Positions 1 to 11,897 of a stretch of 64,000 nt of DNA are shown piece by piece. Made by a program: the position numbers and the translations under genes. Each line of letters opens with the position of its first letter. Positions within the stretch are counted from its first letter, which is position 1. The notes below the pieces were generated by a model that saw only the letters and a program-made list of their open reading frames with translations, was not told where the DNA came from and did no database searches. Origin of the DNA: [Phialemoniopsis] sp. UDSM-2020 (lineage: Eukaryota > Ascomycota > Sordariomycetes > Thyridiales > Thyridiaceae); assembly GCA_018873225.1 (NCBI GenBank), contig JAEILZ010000004.1:4546233-4610232 (forward strand), given 5' to 3'.

Positions 1-182
1 GCGATATCATGGTCTTGGAAAGGGGTGGGCAAACACAATTCATTCTTGTATTTCGTTTTTATCGAAGTAGCCGGGAATATGCCCAAGAAGATCAATGTAC
101 ACAGTCTGTGAATGAGAGAGATAGCGCTGAAGTAGTTTCTCAATTCTCAAATATACCGACATGAGGTATCTATGTCCCGGTC

Positions 183-1572
183 TCAAGTTGTGCTCGCCTC
201 AGGCGCCGACACTGCCTTCTCCTCTCTTTCTAGAGCTTCGGTTCTGCCAGTGCTCTCTGGGTCAAAATATGGCCGCTCACCCAGACTGACAGCTCTGTTT
301 CCCTTCCTCTCCCCCAAGCCTTTATTGATGTAATCTGGGGTCGCAGTATGATAGACGCTACGATTGTCCCAGATGGCCAGGTCGTTCGCGTTCTGCCACC
401 GGTGGCGCACCTGGAGGTCGTGGTTGTCCACGATAAGCCTTACAAACCAGTCCAGTAGATGGCGACTCTCGGCCTCGCTCAGACCATTGATTCGCTGCAC
501 ATGATGGCCGACCGCAAAGACGCTGCGCCAGCCGGTGACTGGATTGGTGCGAATGACAGGGTGCACGGCTTCTAGAATTTCACCAACATTCTCAGGGGCT
601 CCACGAGGAGCGCTGAAAAGCTTGAAGCCGTTGCGGTCCGCAGCCTCGCTGAAGCCAGGTTGCGCATAAGTGGCAGTCAGGCGATCGAGGAAGCTGCGGT
701 ACAGCGGGGAGATGCGATCATAGACTTCATAGCCAGAAGCCCACAGAGTATCTGTTATTTATGTCATGAACTGATCAGCCGCGGGAAACAACAATGACAA
801 CACATTTGGAGTATCTTGCGCATACCTCCGCCGGTCTTGGGAAGCTCGACTAGCCTCAGCAGCGCATAGTCACTTGGCACAGGCTCAAAGGTGATATCCG
901 AATGCCAGCCGTCCTTGGCACTCTGTTTTCTGGATAAGAAACGATCGCTGTAGATCTTCTTGGCCTGCTCCGAAGAGATAACACTGATCTCGTCATCATT
1001 TCCTCCTAGCTCACGGCCCGAGTTGGAGACTGGATGGATATGGAGGCCTGAGGTCTCTGGCTTGCCACCCAGTTGTCCGAGCCGCTGGACTAGCTCCTTC
1101 TGGAGATCATTGGTGATGTTGTCTTGTGCACGGAAGAAGACGACACCACGGCGCGAGACTGGATGTGGTAGTATCAGCACAGGCACGGATGCCACTTCGA
1201 TTTTGGCAAGGAAATCTCACTCGTGATGGCCAGATCCCTTAGGAGTTCATCCGAATTGGGGGCGCGCAGCCACTCGGCCAAGTCTACATTGACAAACTCG
1301 CGGCCAATGATGGGCGTCACGTCAAATGCCTCGAACTTGTCTAGTGCCCCTGAGAGCCTCAAGGGCTCGCGATGGCTGGTCTCGAGATGAAATTCATCAA
1401 GCGGGATCTTGCCTGCGTCAGGACCAACCGGACGGGAAGTTGTTGCCTGCGTGGGTTGATCCGTGCTGGCCGTAGCCGACTCCTCGGCAGGCTTTTCGCT
1501 GCGCAAATCCGCAACCTTGCCTTTGAGGTCGGAGATGACCTGATTGGCGTCTTCAGTGAGAGATGGCGCCAT
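183..1572 (-). CDS. TauD/TfdA-type Fe(II)/2-oxoglutarate dioxygenase
   Basis: Three exons (1572-1221, 1158-826, 751-183) give 417 residues; both introns have GT-AG ends and keep phase. The fold's signature is complete: the proximal iron-binding HxD lies in WHSDITFEP, followed by the TfdA block GGDTLWASGYE formed exactly across the second splice junction. The distal histidine is in WDNRSVYHTATPDY and the 2-oxoglutarate-binding arginine in GNRAVSLGERPYF. The family couples 2-oxoglutarate decarboxylation to substrate hydroxylation or desaturation. The first ~100 residues are a low-complexity Ser/Thr/Glu extension not needed for the fold. It sits at the outer edge of the polyketide cluster; a dioxygenase of this general type (CTB9) acts in cercosporin biosynthesis, so a tailoring role is plausible but inferred. 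Family assignment is secure, substrate unknown. Confidence 0.88.
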
Positions 1573-2471
1573 GCTGATTTAGTTGGCAAAGGATTGATGA
1601 AGGTAGGGCAGGGCTATGGTCTCAATTTGCATGTGACTTGCGGACTTGGGGGTATTCACCGGAAAGCAGCAGCGAACCTAGCTATTTTATACTTGATGCA
1701 GTAAGTATTCAATAGACATACGAAAGAGGAGTGGCCAGCGTTGGAAAGGAGGTGCAGGTATTACGATGCTTTAGATTTTCTCGCGCCATCTCCATCAAGT
1801 TGATGGTGGGATGGCGTCAACAGCAGCTGGCGATACGATTGGCAATCCAGATGCCCTGATACGACTCGACCCCCACGACTAGCCTCGAAATCGCAAGCCG
1901 AGAGGACGATTAGGCACCGCGTCTGGTAGACAGATATTCGCATGCGCTCAAGAAGCGTGAGCTACTCTCGTACAGGGAGCTTCACAACACGCGGAGTTCT
2001 GATGATGCAAGATATGCGGGGTGTTATGACATGGGCATGCATGCACTAACACACCTCCGTCCAATAGACTGAAGACCGTGAACATTCGTTATCGCCTATG
2101 GCTGCTTTGAGCATGGAATTCGTCTGGTATTCGAAAGTCGACCGGACACATCCTTGCTAGCAGAAGAGATATGTCGAGCCGTATCGAACCTCTCTTGATT
2201 ACCAATCTACGCTGTCCGACATATTACGTACTTCAATGATTGAATAAGTATCGCAATCCGAGACGCTTGTCTGCTCATTTAACAGTCGAGAATGAGGAGG
2301 CAATCTCGGCTGGACTAGGATGGCACTCCAGCAAGTTAAGAGCACAAGCCGCATGCAAAAGTCTTCACTAATCTTGATCAATCAAAGCTTGCAGCTCATC
2401 TTCAGCGAACGAGTTGGGTATTTCTAAGTCAGTGACAGACAACATGGCTCCTGTACATGCTTGTCCTCGCA
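1573..2471. other. Intergenic region upstream of the dioxygenase
   Basis: About 900 bases with no ORF resembling a conserved protein. It must contain the promoter of the leftward dioxygenase gene and the 3' end of the leftward SDR gene. I see no repeat or RNA gene. Confidence 0.5.
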
Positions 2472-3540
2472 TCAGCCCTTATGACAGATCCTCTCAAAGT
2501 CATTATTGAGGTATTGCCAGATTCTCTCAACCATGCCATCTTTCCGGTATCCGCCCAGTAAGTCCACTACAGTCTTCGGCGCACTGCTGCCAAAGTGATC
2601 GATCGAATAGACGCCGCTTCCCTTGCGTCCATCGCTTCCATCAGTAACGACGAGACCATTTTCCAAGGCAACACCTTCTTGGCCACGCCCCTCTCGGGAA
2701 GGATACATTCCACTTGTGCAGAGCCAGACGTTGCGTTGCTCAACCTCCTCGTCTGAAAGCCACTTGTTTCGATAGACGACCATGAATCCGACCTTGACCA
2801 GCTGAAGCATGAAGCCGTCTTCTTTGCGCACGAGATTGGTCTTGACAAAACCTGGGTAGTTATGAATGAATGATATCTCGGGAGCCTGCTTGGCCAAGGC
2901 TTCCAATCCGAGTGTTATCAAAGTACACATGTGGCCCCGTGATTTCGACAAGGACACTTTGGATCCAAGGATGTCGTCCGGAAAGAACTCTCCTTCCTTG
3001 GTGCCAGCAAATACGGTGATGACACGTCGGAGAGATGTGCCTCGTTGGAGCAGCGGAAGAAGATTCTGGGCCAATCTGAATCGTGAATGAATACTCAGGG
3101 AGACATGGTAGGGAAGACCTTCTGACGTGACTATGCAGGATTGTTAGTTATTGCTGCCGTAATCAAGAGTGAAAGCCGGCCATGCTCTTACTAGTTTGTC
3201 TGAGGGTGCCTTGTGTCATGTAAAGCAAGTCTACATGTTGTTCATCGGCTCTGATCTTGTCGCACACCTCGTCCACATTACGCAACAGCGACAAGTCCGA
3301 CGAGATGAAGATGTACTGGCCGCTTGGGTTGAGCTTAGTGAGCTCTTTTTTGATGCGGTCACCAGCCTCCTGAGATCGGCCAATGAAGTAGATTTTGGGA
3401 GATGCGGCAGACTGCGCGAAGCCTATCAGGGCACGCTCGCCGATGCCTGAAGTTGCGCCAGCAAAGACCGCTACCAGGCCGGTGGGCAAGGCTGTAGCCA
3501 CCCGAGAGTTGGATGCCTTCACCTGGTCTAACGATACCAT
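2472..3540 (-). CDS. Atypical short-chain dehydrogenase/reductase (no YxxxK)
   Basis: Two exons (3540-3192, 3130-2472) give 335 residues; the intron has a GTAAG donor and a CTAAC branch site. Residues 23-40 form the Rossmann nucleotide site AVFAGATSGIGERAL (a TGxxxGxG variant), followed by YFIGRSQEAGDRI, the usual NAD(P)-binding second strand. Splicing creates TSEGLPYHVSLSIHSRFRLAQNLLP, typical of retinol-dehydrogenase-like fungal SDRs (only the first part is quoted as evidence of the join). Where most SDRs have the catalytic Tyr-x-x-x-Lys this protein reads SRGHMCTLITLGLEALAK, so the classical catalytic dyad is absent. It may reduce a polyketide intermediate by an atypical mechanism or have a non-reductive role. 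Its promoter faces the Zn2Cys6 gene across 566 bp. SDR fold sure, activity uncertain. Confidence 0.85.
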
Positions 3541-4106
3541 GTTGAAGGAGCTGAGGCGTCTGGAATGGAAAGAAGGGGTATTTCGATTCTGTGCAATATT
3601 GGATTTGTTTGAAGGAGGAGCGGACTCAAAGGCAGGGCAGAGCAGTCTTTATACTAACGACGTGACACCCTTTTTGGTTTGAAGGGACCACATTTGGCGT
3701 AATTACGACCAATCCACTCCATTCAGTCACAAAGAAGCTGTCCAGGAGCCCCGGATCAATGCCATTATTGCTCCATGTCTTGTTGCTGGGACGGAATTAC
3801 TATGAAGAGTGCCATGATACGAACACGGGTTAGCGCCCATGCCAGAAGCGGAGACACAAGTTAGCCAATCATAGATGTCTAGTCCCGAGTCGAAGTTTAG
3901 TGCTAGTCAGCCATGCTAATTGGGTCGGAGATAAGGTTCCTGGTACCGGATCTCAATTTCAGGTCTTGCTCACGCGTCATCTCATCATGTGCAAATGGCC
4001 TCCAGCAACTGCCATAAGCATCAAGGCGAACCTGTCTCGTGACTTGGTGGACGAGAGTACTCGATTCGCTCGCTGATACCGTCACTGGTACTCATAGCAC
4101 CAAGAC
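3541..4106. promoter_or_regulatory. Bidirectional promoter, SDR / Zn2Cys6 regulator
   Basis: 566 bp between two divergent start codons. A TATAAAG box lies on the minus strand at 3653-3647, about 107 bp upstream of the SDR start. No equally clear box was found for the regulator. Shared control of both genes is an inference from the geometry. Confidence 0.45.
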
Positions 4107-5462
4107 ATGGGTGGCCACACACAGGGATCAGGATCTGAGCAGGGTCCGGGTCCAGCCCGGCGTCCAAGACGCGTCAAATCGAGGTATGGCTGCCGTAATT
4201 GTAAGCTGAGGAAGCTGAAGGTACAGCAAGGATGCACCCATTCTACCTACAGTCTCACTGAATTCCTCGCTGACATCACCTTGTCCATTGGGAACAGTGT
4301 GACGAAGCAAAGCCACAATGTGGCCAATGTCGGGCTTATAGGGTTTGCTGCAACATTGGATTCAAGAACATCCCCGATCTCCAACCGCTTCCCGAGGGCC
4401 AAGGCAACAAGGAACCCGGCAACCAGCGTCGCTGGCAGTTATCATCACCTAGAGCCCCAATTAGCAACGCGATCTGGTCGTCGAACGGGTCTGCTACTCT
4501 CAACCTCGACTCCCTCGACCAAGAGCTGTTTCGTAGATTCAGATGTCGGACACTCGAAACGCTGGGGTACGCCCCTGGGATGGATGTGCGCACCTATGAA
4601 GATCTGATACTCAGGAACTCCTTTCATGTATGTTGCAAATATCCTCTCACGTGGCTGCAACTGAACGACCTTTGTCTTTCACTAGTACCCATCTCTGATG
4701 CACGGCTTTCTGGCCATCGCCGCCATCCATGATCGTTACCTCAGTCATAAGTCATCCATACAGCGCCGCTATCTACGAGAAGCATATCACTCGTCGCAAT
4801 GCACTAGCCTATTCAGAGAATGGCTGGGCCTCTCGATTACCGAAGAAGCAAAAGACGCCTTGTGGGCTACTGCGCTGACCCTGACCATCCTGGCCTTCTC
4901 AGCTGCTGATTCATATTCGACCGAAGATTGCTGGCCATTGGGATCCTCTAGCTCCACAGACTTACAGTGGCTAGGTATGAAGTCTAGGAGTGAGGTGTTG
5001 TGGAATATGACAGACCCCACACGTCCCAACAGCATCTTTTGCACCATGGCTAGTTCATTACTACAGCTCTTGCAGACCATGCCAGCCAAAGGCACTGACG
5101 GAATGCTGAATGAGCTTGTAGATCTATGTCAGCTCGATGAGTCGTCAACACAAAGCACCAGTCATTACTTCGCGTTCGCGCATGGTCTTTCTAGGCTGTT
5201 CACAACCCCTCGGAGCAAGGTGACCGGGGCCGCCATCTTCCTCGCCATCAGCTGTGCAGATGATGCGTTTCAAAAGTCTTTGGAGCGGAAGGATCCTATA
5301 TCACTGGCCTTGTTGTTATTGTGGCTCTCTCGAGCTCGTCAGACAAGATGGTGGATCGAACTCCGAGCTCGAGATGAAGTCCCCGCGATTCGCACATACC
5401 TCGAGCGCCACCATCAAGATATGGGTGCTGTTCAAGCGATCATTCACTCCCAGCTCTGCTGA
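4107..5462 (+). CDS. Zn2Cys6 transcription factor (Upc2/sterol-uptake-control-like)
   Basis: Three exons (4107-4220, 4298-4627, 4686-5462) give 406 residues. The first intron splits the DNA-binding domain: CRNCKLRKLK in exon 1 joins CDEAKPQCGQC in exon 2, restoring all six zinc cysteines of the binuclear cluster. A basic stretch (RRPRRVKSR) precedes it. The C-terminal part begins HYPSLMHGFLAIAAIHDRYL, the hallmark of the fungal 'sterol uptake control/Upc2-like' regulator family that is common in secondary-metabolite clusters. It should be a nuclear, site-specific activator or repressor. It is one of two regulators inside the cluster, the other being the AflR-like gene at 25.8-27.4 kb. Targets cannot be told from sequence. 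Confidence 0.87.
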
Positions 5463-5690
5463 AGCATCTTTGGAGTGTTCAACAATGGCAGAGCGTTGGG
5501 TATGGTCGATCAGGACGGGAAAGCGCTGAGCACGAGAAGTCTTGCTACTGTACACCATATTCGAGGCCAGTAATCTCGATCAAACACTCAATTAAACGGT
5601 TTTGTCTCTACCCAGAGACAATTTCGAATAGAAGCACAATCTACGGAAGTGTTCCTCACTGGTCGATGCCCAGCTGACCCTCGAAATGTT

Positions 5691-7983
5691 TTAGAGGACC
5701 CCGCGCTTGTCAAGGGCATACTCAGGCGGTATGGGAGGGAGTACTTCCGCGCCGTCGAGGATAGCAATGCCCATACCACCGGCCAGATGAGTCTCGACAT
5801 GGCAATGCAGTAACCAAGCGCCCGGGTTGTTGGAGTGGTAGCGAATGGCAACCCACATGGCCCCCACGAACTCTGTGATGGCCGTGTCGCGAATGTTGGG
5901 GTTCTTGAGGTTGAAAGAGTCAGGCTGATCCTCCACAGCCTGAGCTACAGACGTGTAGTTCCAAACACCAAGGCCACGACCGATGATCCAAAACTTGTTG
6001 CCGTGCTTGTGGATGGCGTGCCCAATCTCAAGCGGTTCACCAGGGAGAGCGCCGACCTGCAAGATGATATCCACCCAGCTTCCGTTCTTCGTGCGAATGA
6101 CAAGCTGGTCATCCAGAGCATCTGTGGAGTTTGGGTAATACAACAATGGGGTGTAGGCATCGCGATCCGCCTCATATAGCTCCTGGCCTGTCATGGTCCA
6201 TTTCCAGGCGGCACCATGGCGGCCCATCGTAAGAACAAACATCTCGTCACCTTCCTTCTGTGGGATAGCTGGGGGGTTGGAGGGAAACGGAGGTGTCAGG
6301 CTATGGGTGTCAAAGATAACAACGTCCTCGGTCCTGTTCTGGCCACCGTAGTTGAGATACCCGGCCTTCTGGTCGAAGGGGAGGGTATAGCCGACAGTGT
6401 AGTTGGCCAGTGGCTTGCCGCCCTTGTAGCTCATTACAGAGTATCCGCTTACGATCTGGCCTGCTCCATTATCGGCAAACCGAATCGTGTAGTCAGATGG
6501 AGTCTGGTTGAGTTTGACGAGGAGAGCAATGCGCTGGCCAGGATATGTGCTGATGACATGCGCCTTGGTCGGCTCTGGGACCGAATCAGTTTACTTGCAG
6601 TCGGCTTCAGGGACAGGCCGGATAGTTATTGACTTACCCACATATTCACCGTCAACTTCGTACAGCCACAACTCGTGATTATCGATGGTGAACCCAGCGA
6701 TGCGCATAGTGGATGCCATGATGACATTGATGCTGACCCAACCGTTATGAGCCTTTGGGTCGACCTCAATTTTAGACATGGAACCATTGGCAGCAACGCA
6801 TCCTTCTTGGAGACCTGGTGGAATCTTCTCCGGCTTTCCAGGCAGGAAGGGCCCTTGTGTGATTTCCACGAATGGTAAACATCTTGCGTTGAGTCAGTGC
6901 TGGAACAGTTGAAGTTGCAGAAGATGACACATACCCTTTGTCGTTGACTTTCCCGGGGAGCAAGACTTGCTCAATGCCGTATTTCACCATGCCCAGAACC
7001 TGTTCGTAAGGAGGACAGAACAATGAGCCCTTGCCGTTGATGAGCAAGCTATCCATGCAACTAGTCTAAGCGTCAGTAGTCTGTTCAAAAGTCCGCCAAT
7101 CCAGTGGCTTACAAGATATCGAGTTCAGACTCAGCCTGAGCTCTCATGTACTCTTCAGCCGTGAAGTTAGTCCATTCGGAGAGCACGATGAGTGTAGGGT
7201 CTCTTGCAGCGGCCGCCATGGCTTTGACTTCACAAGTCTTGTTGCTGATCAGGGAAAATGGGGCTGGAGTACCCTCCTTTCGCCTGATGAAGAGGATAAG
7301 TACAGATTCGCACCTAGGAGAGGCACACTTCACCTTACCGGATAAACATGGCGCCATAGAGGCCTTCCAGCATGTCCATGCGCGAGTGTGAGTGATACCT
7401 ATCATAAAAAAAGTCTCAGTATCAACAGTCTCTACAAATTTGGACATAGTTGACCTAGACTCACCAGTATGTTCCAGGAGGTGTGGCTCTGAATCTGTAC
7501 ACATAGGTCTCACCGGGCTCGATGGGTTGCTGCGTGAGCCCTGGCATGCCGTCAGACCACGGGGTCCCGGCCATTCTGATACAGTCAGTCGCGCATTCTT
7601 TCATGCGGGGATCATTGGGCTTCCTCACGAAAGGCCATGCCAGTGGATAGAGGTGTTGAACGGTTGGTGATTATTGACTGTGATCTGGTGTGGCACGGTG
7701 AGCCTCGGCACGGTAATGAAGGATGGATGAGACATACCTCTACCCAGTCATCTTCATCGACGATAAGGTCTGGGCCGGGAAACTGGTCATTGACAAACGT
7801 CATGGGGCGTGCGTTTCCGTTTGGATTGCCAACATCCCACGTGATGTCAAAGGTTCTTTTGGAGACCTTCCCCAGCCCACCGGGTCCAGTCTGCGCATCG
7901 CTCCTTTCGGTAGACGCTGGAGACGCTGACGTGGCTCGGATCAAAGTGAACACAGCCAGCAGACATGCAGTGAAATGAGACAT
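5691..7983 (-). CDS. Secreted multicopper oxidase (laccase-like)
   Basis: Eight exons (7983-7738, 7684-7629, 7575-7465, 7398-7339, 7283-7113, 7060-6935, 6882-6638, 6574-5691) give 632 residues, with every junction in phase. A signal peptide ([20 protein letters not shown]) opens the protein. All four copper motifs are present: HWHG in exon 2, WYHSH made across the exon 3/4 junction, HAIHKHG, and [12 protein letters not shown] near the C terminus. The residue ten after the type-1 copper cysteine is Met, not the Leu/Phe of high-potential laccases. Enzymes of this family couple phenols oxidatively in clusters for aurofusarin (Gip1), viriditoxin (VdtB) and cercosporin/elsinochrome, so dimerisation or quinone formation on the polyketide is the likely job. 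The gene runs opposite to the SDR at 8635 across a shared 651-bp region. Confidence 0.92.
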
Positions 7984-8634
7984 GTTGCCTCAATAGACCA
8001 CGGATTCCGCTTTGGTCAGAAACTTGCTCTTCACGGAGGTTGCTGTCCAAGGCATGAGCAATATGTAGTAGATTACGGACAGTATTTAATTACCAGTAGC
8101 CAACGACGAGTACTGTCACTCCCAACATCGCATTAGTCAAGATTGATACCCCAGCTTCGGGCGCTCGCATGCATGGCTGAGACCTTTCGCGAGAATTGGA
8201 CTTATTGCTTATGCCAATCCTTGCCACAGGTCTTGTCTGCACGCCACCCTCCCCCCTGATTGGCCCTTGAGAGTCTTTTCCCGAAGGAATCCCGAAGTCT
8301 TCGCGGCTGGGCAGCGCCATAGGGTTCAAAAGAAAATTAGCGCGTTCGGGAATTCGAGCATCTGCAGAGTCGACAAATATTACAGGACCGACAGATGCTT
8401 CGGAACCCGTCGATTCCAGCTGGGCCTGATGCGGAGTATGGGCTACGTTTCGCTTATGCACGGAATGATCAGATACGTGACAGGAACCGTGATCGTGATA
8501 GTGGATAGTCGTTGATCCATGATCTAGGATATATGTGTGAAATAAAGCCTTGCTATACTAACGTTCCGTCTTTGTCATTTCTCCGAGGTTCAGACCACGG
8601 ACTGTTGCCTACATCCGCTACGCTTGCTGCGAAG
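7984..8634. promoter_or_regulatory. Bidirectional promoter, laccase / SDR
   Basis: 651 bp between divergent start codons of the multicopper oxidase and the classical SDR. No convincing coding sequence. I found no exact TCGN5CGA (AflR-type) site by eye; TCGGAACCCGT near 8399 differs at the last base. Confidence 0.4.
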
Positions 8635-9622
8635 ATGTCGGCCCTTCAAGCCTCCAATCTCTTCCACGTCAACGGGCTGGTGGCCGTTATCACTGGCGGA
8701 GGCACTGGTACGTAGGCGTCAGGGACGTCTTTGAGACTTCTACTAACTCATACAAAGGTATTGGTTTGATGATGGCTAAGTCGCTGGCACAAAACGGAGC
8801 GGCCAAGATCTACATCATTGGGCGTCGCGAAGACAAGCTCGCGGAGGCCGCTGCGCTCTACCCAGGGATCATTGTGCCTCTGCCCGGCGACATATGCGAC
8901 CAGGCAGCCCTGAAGTCCATGGCTGCGCGTGTCAAGGCCGAGGTAGGCTACGTGAATCTGCTGGTAGCCAACGCTGGCAAATCAGGCCCAATGCTCGAAA
9001 GCTTGAAGCCGCGGTACACGTTGACGGACTTCGTCAACATGGCGTGGTCTTCACCGATGGCCGACTTCAACAGTGTCTACGGGCTCAATTGTACGGCCCT
9101 GTACTACACGGTCATTGCCTTTCTCGAGCTCTTGGACGCTGGCAACAAAAAGGGCAACTATGGCGGCGGCAAAAGCCAGGTCATAGCAACGGCGTCGACA
9201 GCGAGCTTCTTGCGCAATCCTCGAGCCGGTTACGCTTACCTGAGCAGCAAGGCTGCTGTCATCAGTCTCATCAAGTGCTTCTCGACCTTTTGTATTCCGT
9301 GGGGCATTCGCTTCAATGCCATCGCGGCGGGCTGTATGTATCTCATAATCAAAACTTCTCACGTATGAACTAACGTTGCGATGTAGTATTTCCCTCGGAG
9401 TCATCAGAGATACTCTTCAAGCAGTACATTATTGACAAGACGAAGACCTTGTTCCAAGAGGGAGTCTTTTCACGGGCGTATCAGCCTGCGGAGCGGGCCG
9501 GCTCGGAGGAGGACATGGGCGGGCTGATGTTGTATATGGCAAGTCGGGCCGGTGCGTTTCTGAATGGCAGCATTATGGTTGTGGACGGAGGCAAGTTGGC
9601 TACTATGCCAGCTACATACTAG
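8635..9622 (+). CDS. Classical short-chain dehydrogenase/reductase
   Basis: Three exons (8635-8707, 8758-9333, 9387-9622) give 294 residues. The first splice rebuilds the nucleotide site ITGGGTGIGLMMAKSLAQ (TGxxxGxG), and IYIIGRREDKL follows it. The catalytic YxxxK is intact (AGYAYLSSKAAV) with the upstream serine in ATASTASF, and NAIAAG, the usual post-catalytic PG-like turn, comes next. The C terminus GSIMVVDGGKL is typical of 3-oxoacyl-ACP-reductase-like fungal SDRs. It probably performs an NADPH-dependent ketoreduction or dehydrogenation of a polyketide intermediate. Unlike the SDR at 2.5 kb it has complete catalytic residues, so the two are unlikely to be redundant. Start chosen at the first ATG whose product begins directly before the Rossmann fold. 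Confidence 0.88.
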
Positions 9623-10174
9623 ATCATAGCTCTGTAAACCTGGCATGAGATGTCTGTCGAGGAAGGACAACTTCTTCACAAATACTAGCTTGAAATAAAA
9701 GAGACTTGGCTATTGGAGAACACGTCTAGATCTTGCTCGGTGGTGATGAGCTGCTAAATGCTCGGAATACGATCCATGAACCGACGAGAAACAATACGCT
9801 GCAAGAACAATGACGTCTACTATCAGAAGCTGTCGAAAATGTATTAGTCTCTATGATCTAGTTCATATGAGGTAACGATGCCGTGTTTGTCGCACGGATC
9901 GTCCCCGCCGGGAGAAGCCAGTTGGATGTCCGATACTTCCCCGGATTACACCGACAATGCCCGGATGCATTGCAGAACAGGACAGCCCCACAACGGACTA
10001 AGGTAGGATAAGCAGACATCAAGACTTATATGGCCTTGCAATAGAGCTCTTGGCTTTTTATGTCTACGAAACGAAGGCCTATTTTCAAATCGTACGACCC
10101 ATCAATTGTTAGTTCATCATTACCTGTCTCTCTTGTGTCAAGGTTTGGACCACAGTCAAGTGGCTAGAAGAGAC
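9623..10174. promoter_or_regulatory. Intergenic region with P450 promoter
   Basis: 552 bp between the SDR stop and the P450 start. A TATA-like element TATATGG at 10027-10033 lies 148 bp upstream of the P450 start; its extension TATATGGCCTTG recurs in the promoter at 40.36 kb. No coding potential seen. Confidence 0.4.
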
Positions 10175-11897
10175 ATGTTGAATTTCATTGCCACCGCCTG
10201 GGAGGGCCATCGAGCCCTGTTCCTGACGGTGATTACTCTGGTGTTGCTGGTGGGGAGCCGAGTTCTCTTACCGAAAAAGAAACTAGGTCTGCCGGTCGCT
10301 AAGCTGATCAAAGGCCAGACGGCACGGTCGTTGATGGAGGGTCGAGCACAGGTACGAGAAAGCTTTTCAGATTATGGGTTTGTGATGAGATTCACTGACT
10401 TGAATGATGTGCATGTGTAGTTTCCGAATACACCGTTCGTCTTTCCTCTAAGCCCGCCATGGGTTATCATTCCACACTCGCTTATGAACGAGATGCGTAA
10501 CCTCCCCGAGGACAAGCTGTCGTTCAAGAAGCACACCTATGAGAAGTTTCTGGGACAATACACGAGCATAGGGTCTACCGAGCACCCCGAGGCAGTCAAC
10601 GCGATCAAGCTGGACTTGACTCGCAACATCGGTAAAATCCTGGGGGACCTGCAGGATGAGGTATCATTCTGTGTTGACAACGAGATTGGCTCCTGCATCG
10701 ACTGGACTCAAGTGCCTGTCTACCCTAGCATCGTCAAGATTGTGGCAGGGTTGTCTGCGCGGGCTTTTGTGGGATTGCCTTTGTGTCGAGACAAGGAATG
10801 GACGCAGGCAACCATGGACTTCACCAGGGACACCATCATATTGATGCACATGAACTCGTTTATCCCCTTGTCGCTTCGGCCTTACCTGTCGCCTCTTCTC
10901 CCCGCTTTCCGCAAGCTCGCGGGATATCGCCGATTCGCTGGCAACAAGCTGATGCCGCAAGTAACTCAGATCCTCAACACGTACAAGGAGAAGTTGCGAG
11001 GGTTCAAGACCATGTCCGAGAGCGAAGCCATGGAGCAGGCGGAGAAGAACAACTTTAATCTCGTGCACTGGATGATTGGCCATTTCAAGGACCCAGAGAA
11101 CGCCGACCCGTTCGAGCTTGGCCAGCAACAGATGACGGCGGCGTTTGCGGCCATTCACACCACTGGGATGGCAGCATCACACGCAATCTTCGACCTGGCG
11201 GCATACCCAATGTACATTCCGATACTTCGCAAGGAGATCGAGGATGTGATCGACGAGGAGGGCTTTCCGGACCGTCAACTGCGAAAGACAAGCATGGCCA
11301 AGCTTAGGAAGCTCGACAGCTTCATCAAGGAAAGCGCGAGAATGAGCCCGCCCACCATCGGTGTGTATCCCTTACGCATGCTCAGCGCACAAATTATCTT
11401 GCTAACGGGCCATTTACGCAGTGGCAATGAACCGCATCGTGACGGCACGCGACGGTGTCACCCTCTCGACAGGGCATTTCCTCCCTTACCGCACCGTAGT
11501 TGGCTGGGGCCACCCATTCTTTCCTGGGTCAACGAGTCCCGAGAGGAATGTGCTTCGCGATGACAGCCAGCCGCCATTGGAAGAATTTCATCCTTTCCGG
11601 TTCGCCGAGTTGCGATCACAGCCAGGGCAGGAGAACGGCAACCAGTTTGTGACGTCGGATCCGAACAATATCAACTTCGGGTACGGGCGCAACGTTTGCC
11701 CAGGTCGCTTCTTCGCCAGCAACGAGGTCAAGGTGATCCTGGTGGAGGTGCTGCGCCGTTATGACATAGGATTGGGCCCTGCTGGGGAGGGCATTGACAA
11801 AGGCTACGAGAGACCCAAGATCATGGAATTTGGACCTAACTTTATGCCGGACATGAAGGCCAAGGTGTGGTTCAGGGAACGCAAGCTTGCGAATTAG
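10175..11897 (+). CDS. Cytochrome P450 monooxygenase
   Basis: Three exons (10175-10351, 10421-11360, 11422-11897) give 530 residues. An N-terminal membrane anchor (LFLTVITLVLLVGSRVLL) would tether it to the ER. The I-helix oxygen-activation site reads AAIHTTG (a variant of AGxxT). The K-helix ExxR is KESARMSP. The heme-binding loop is FGYGRNVCPGRFFA, with the thiolate Cys at about residue 465. The overall pattern resembles fungal P450s of the ent-kaurene-oxidase/CYP68-like type. An in-frame ATG at 10106 would add 23 residues; I chose 10175 because its product begins right before the anchor. It lies between the SDR and the MFS exporter in the same orientation, which supports a tailoring oxidation role. 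Substrate not predictable. Confidence 0.92.
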
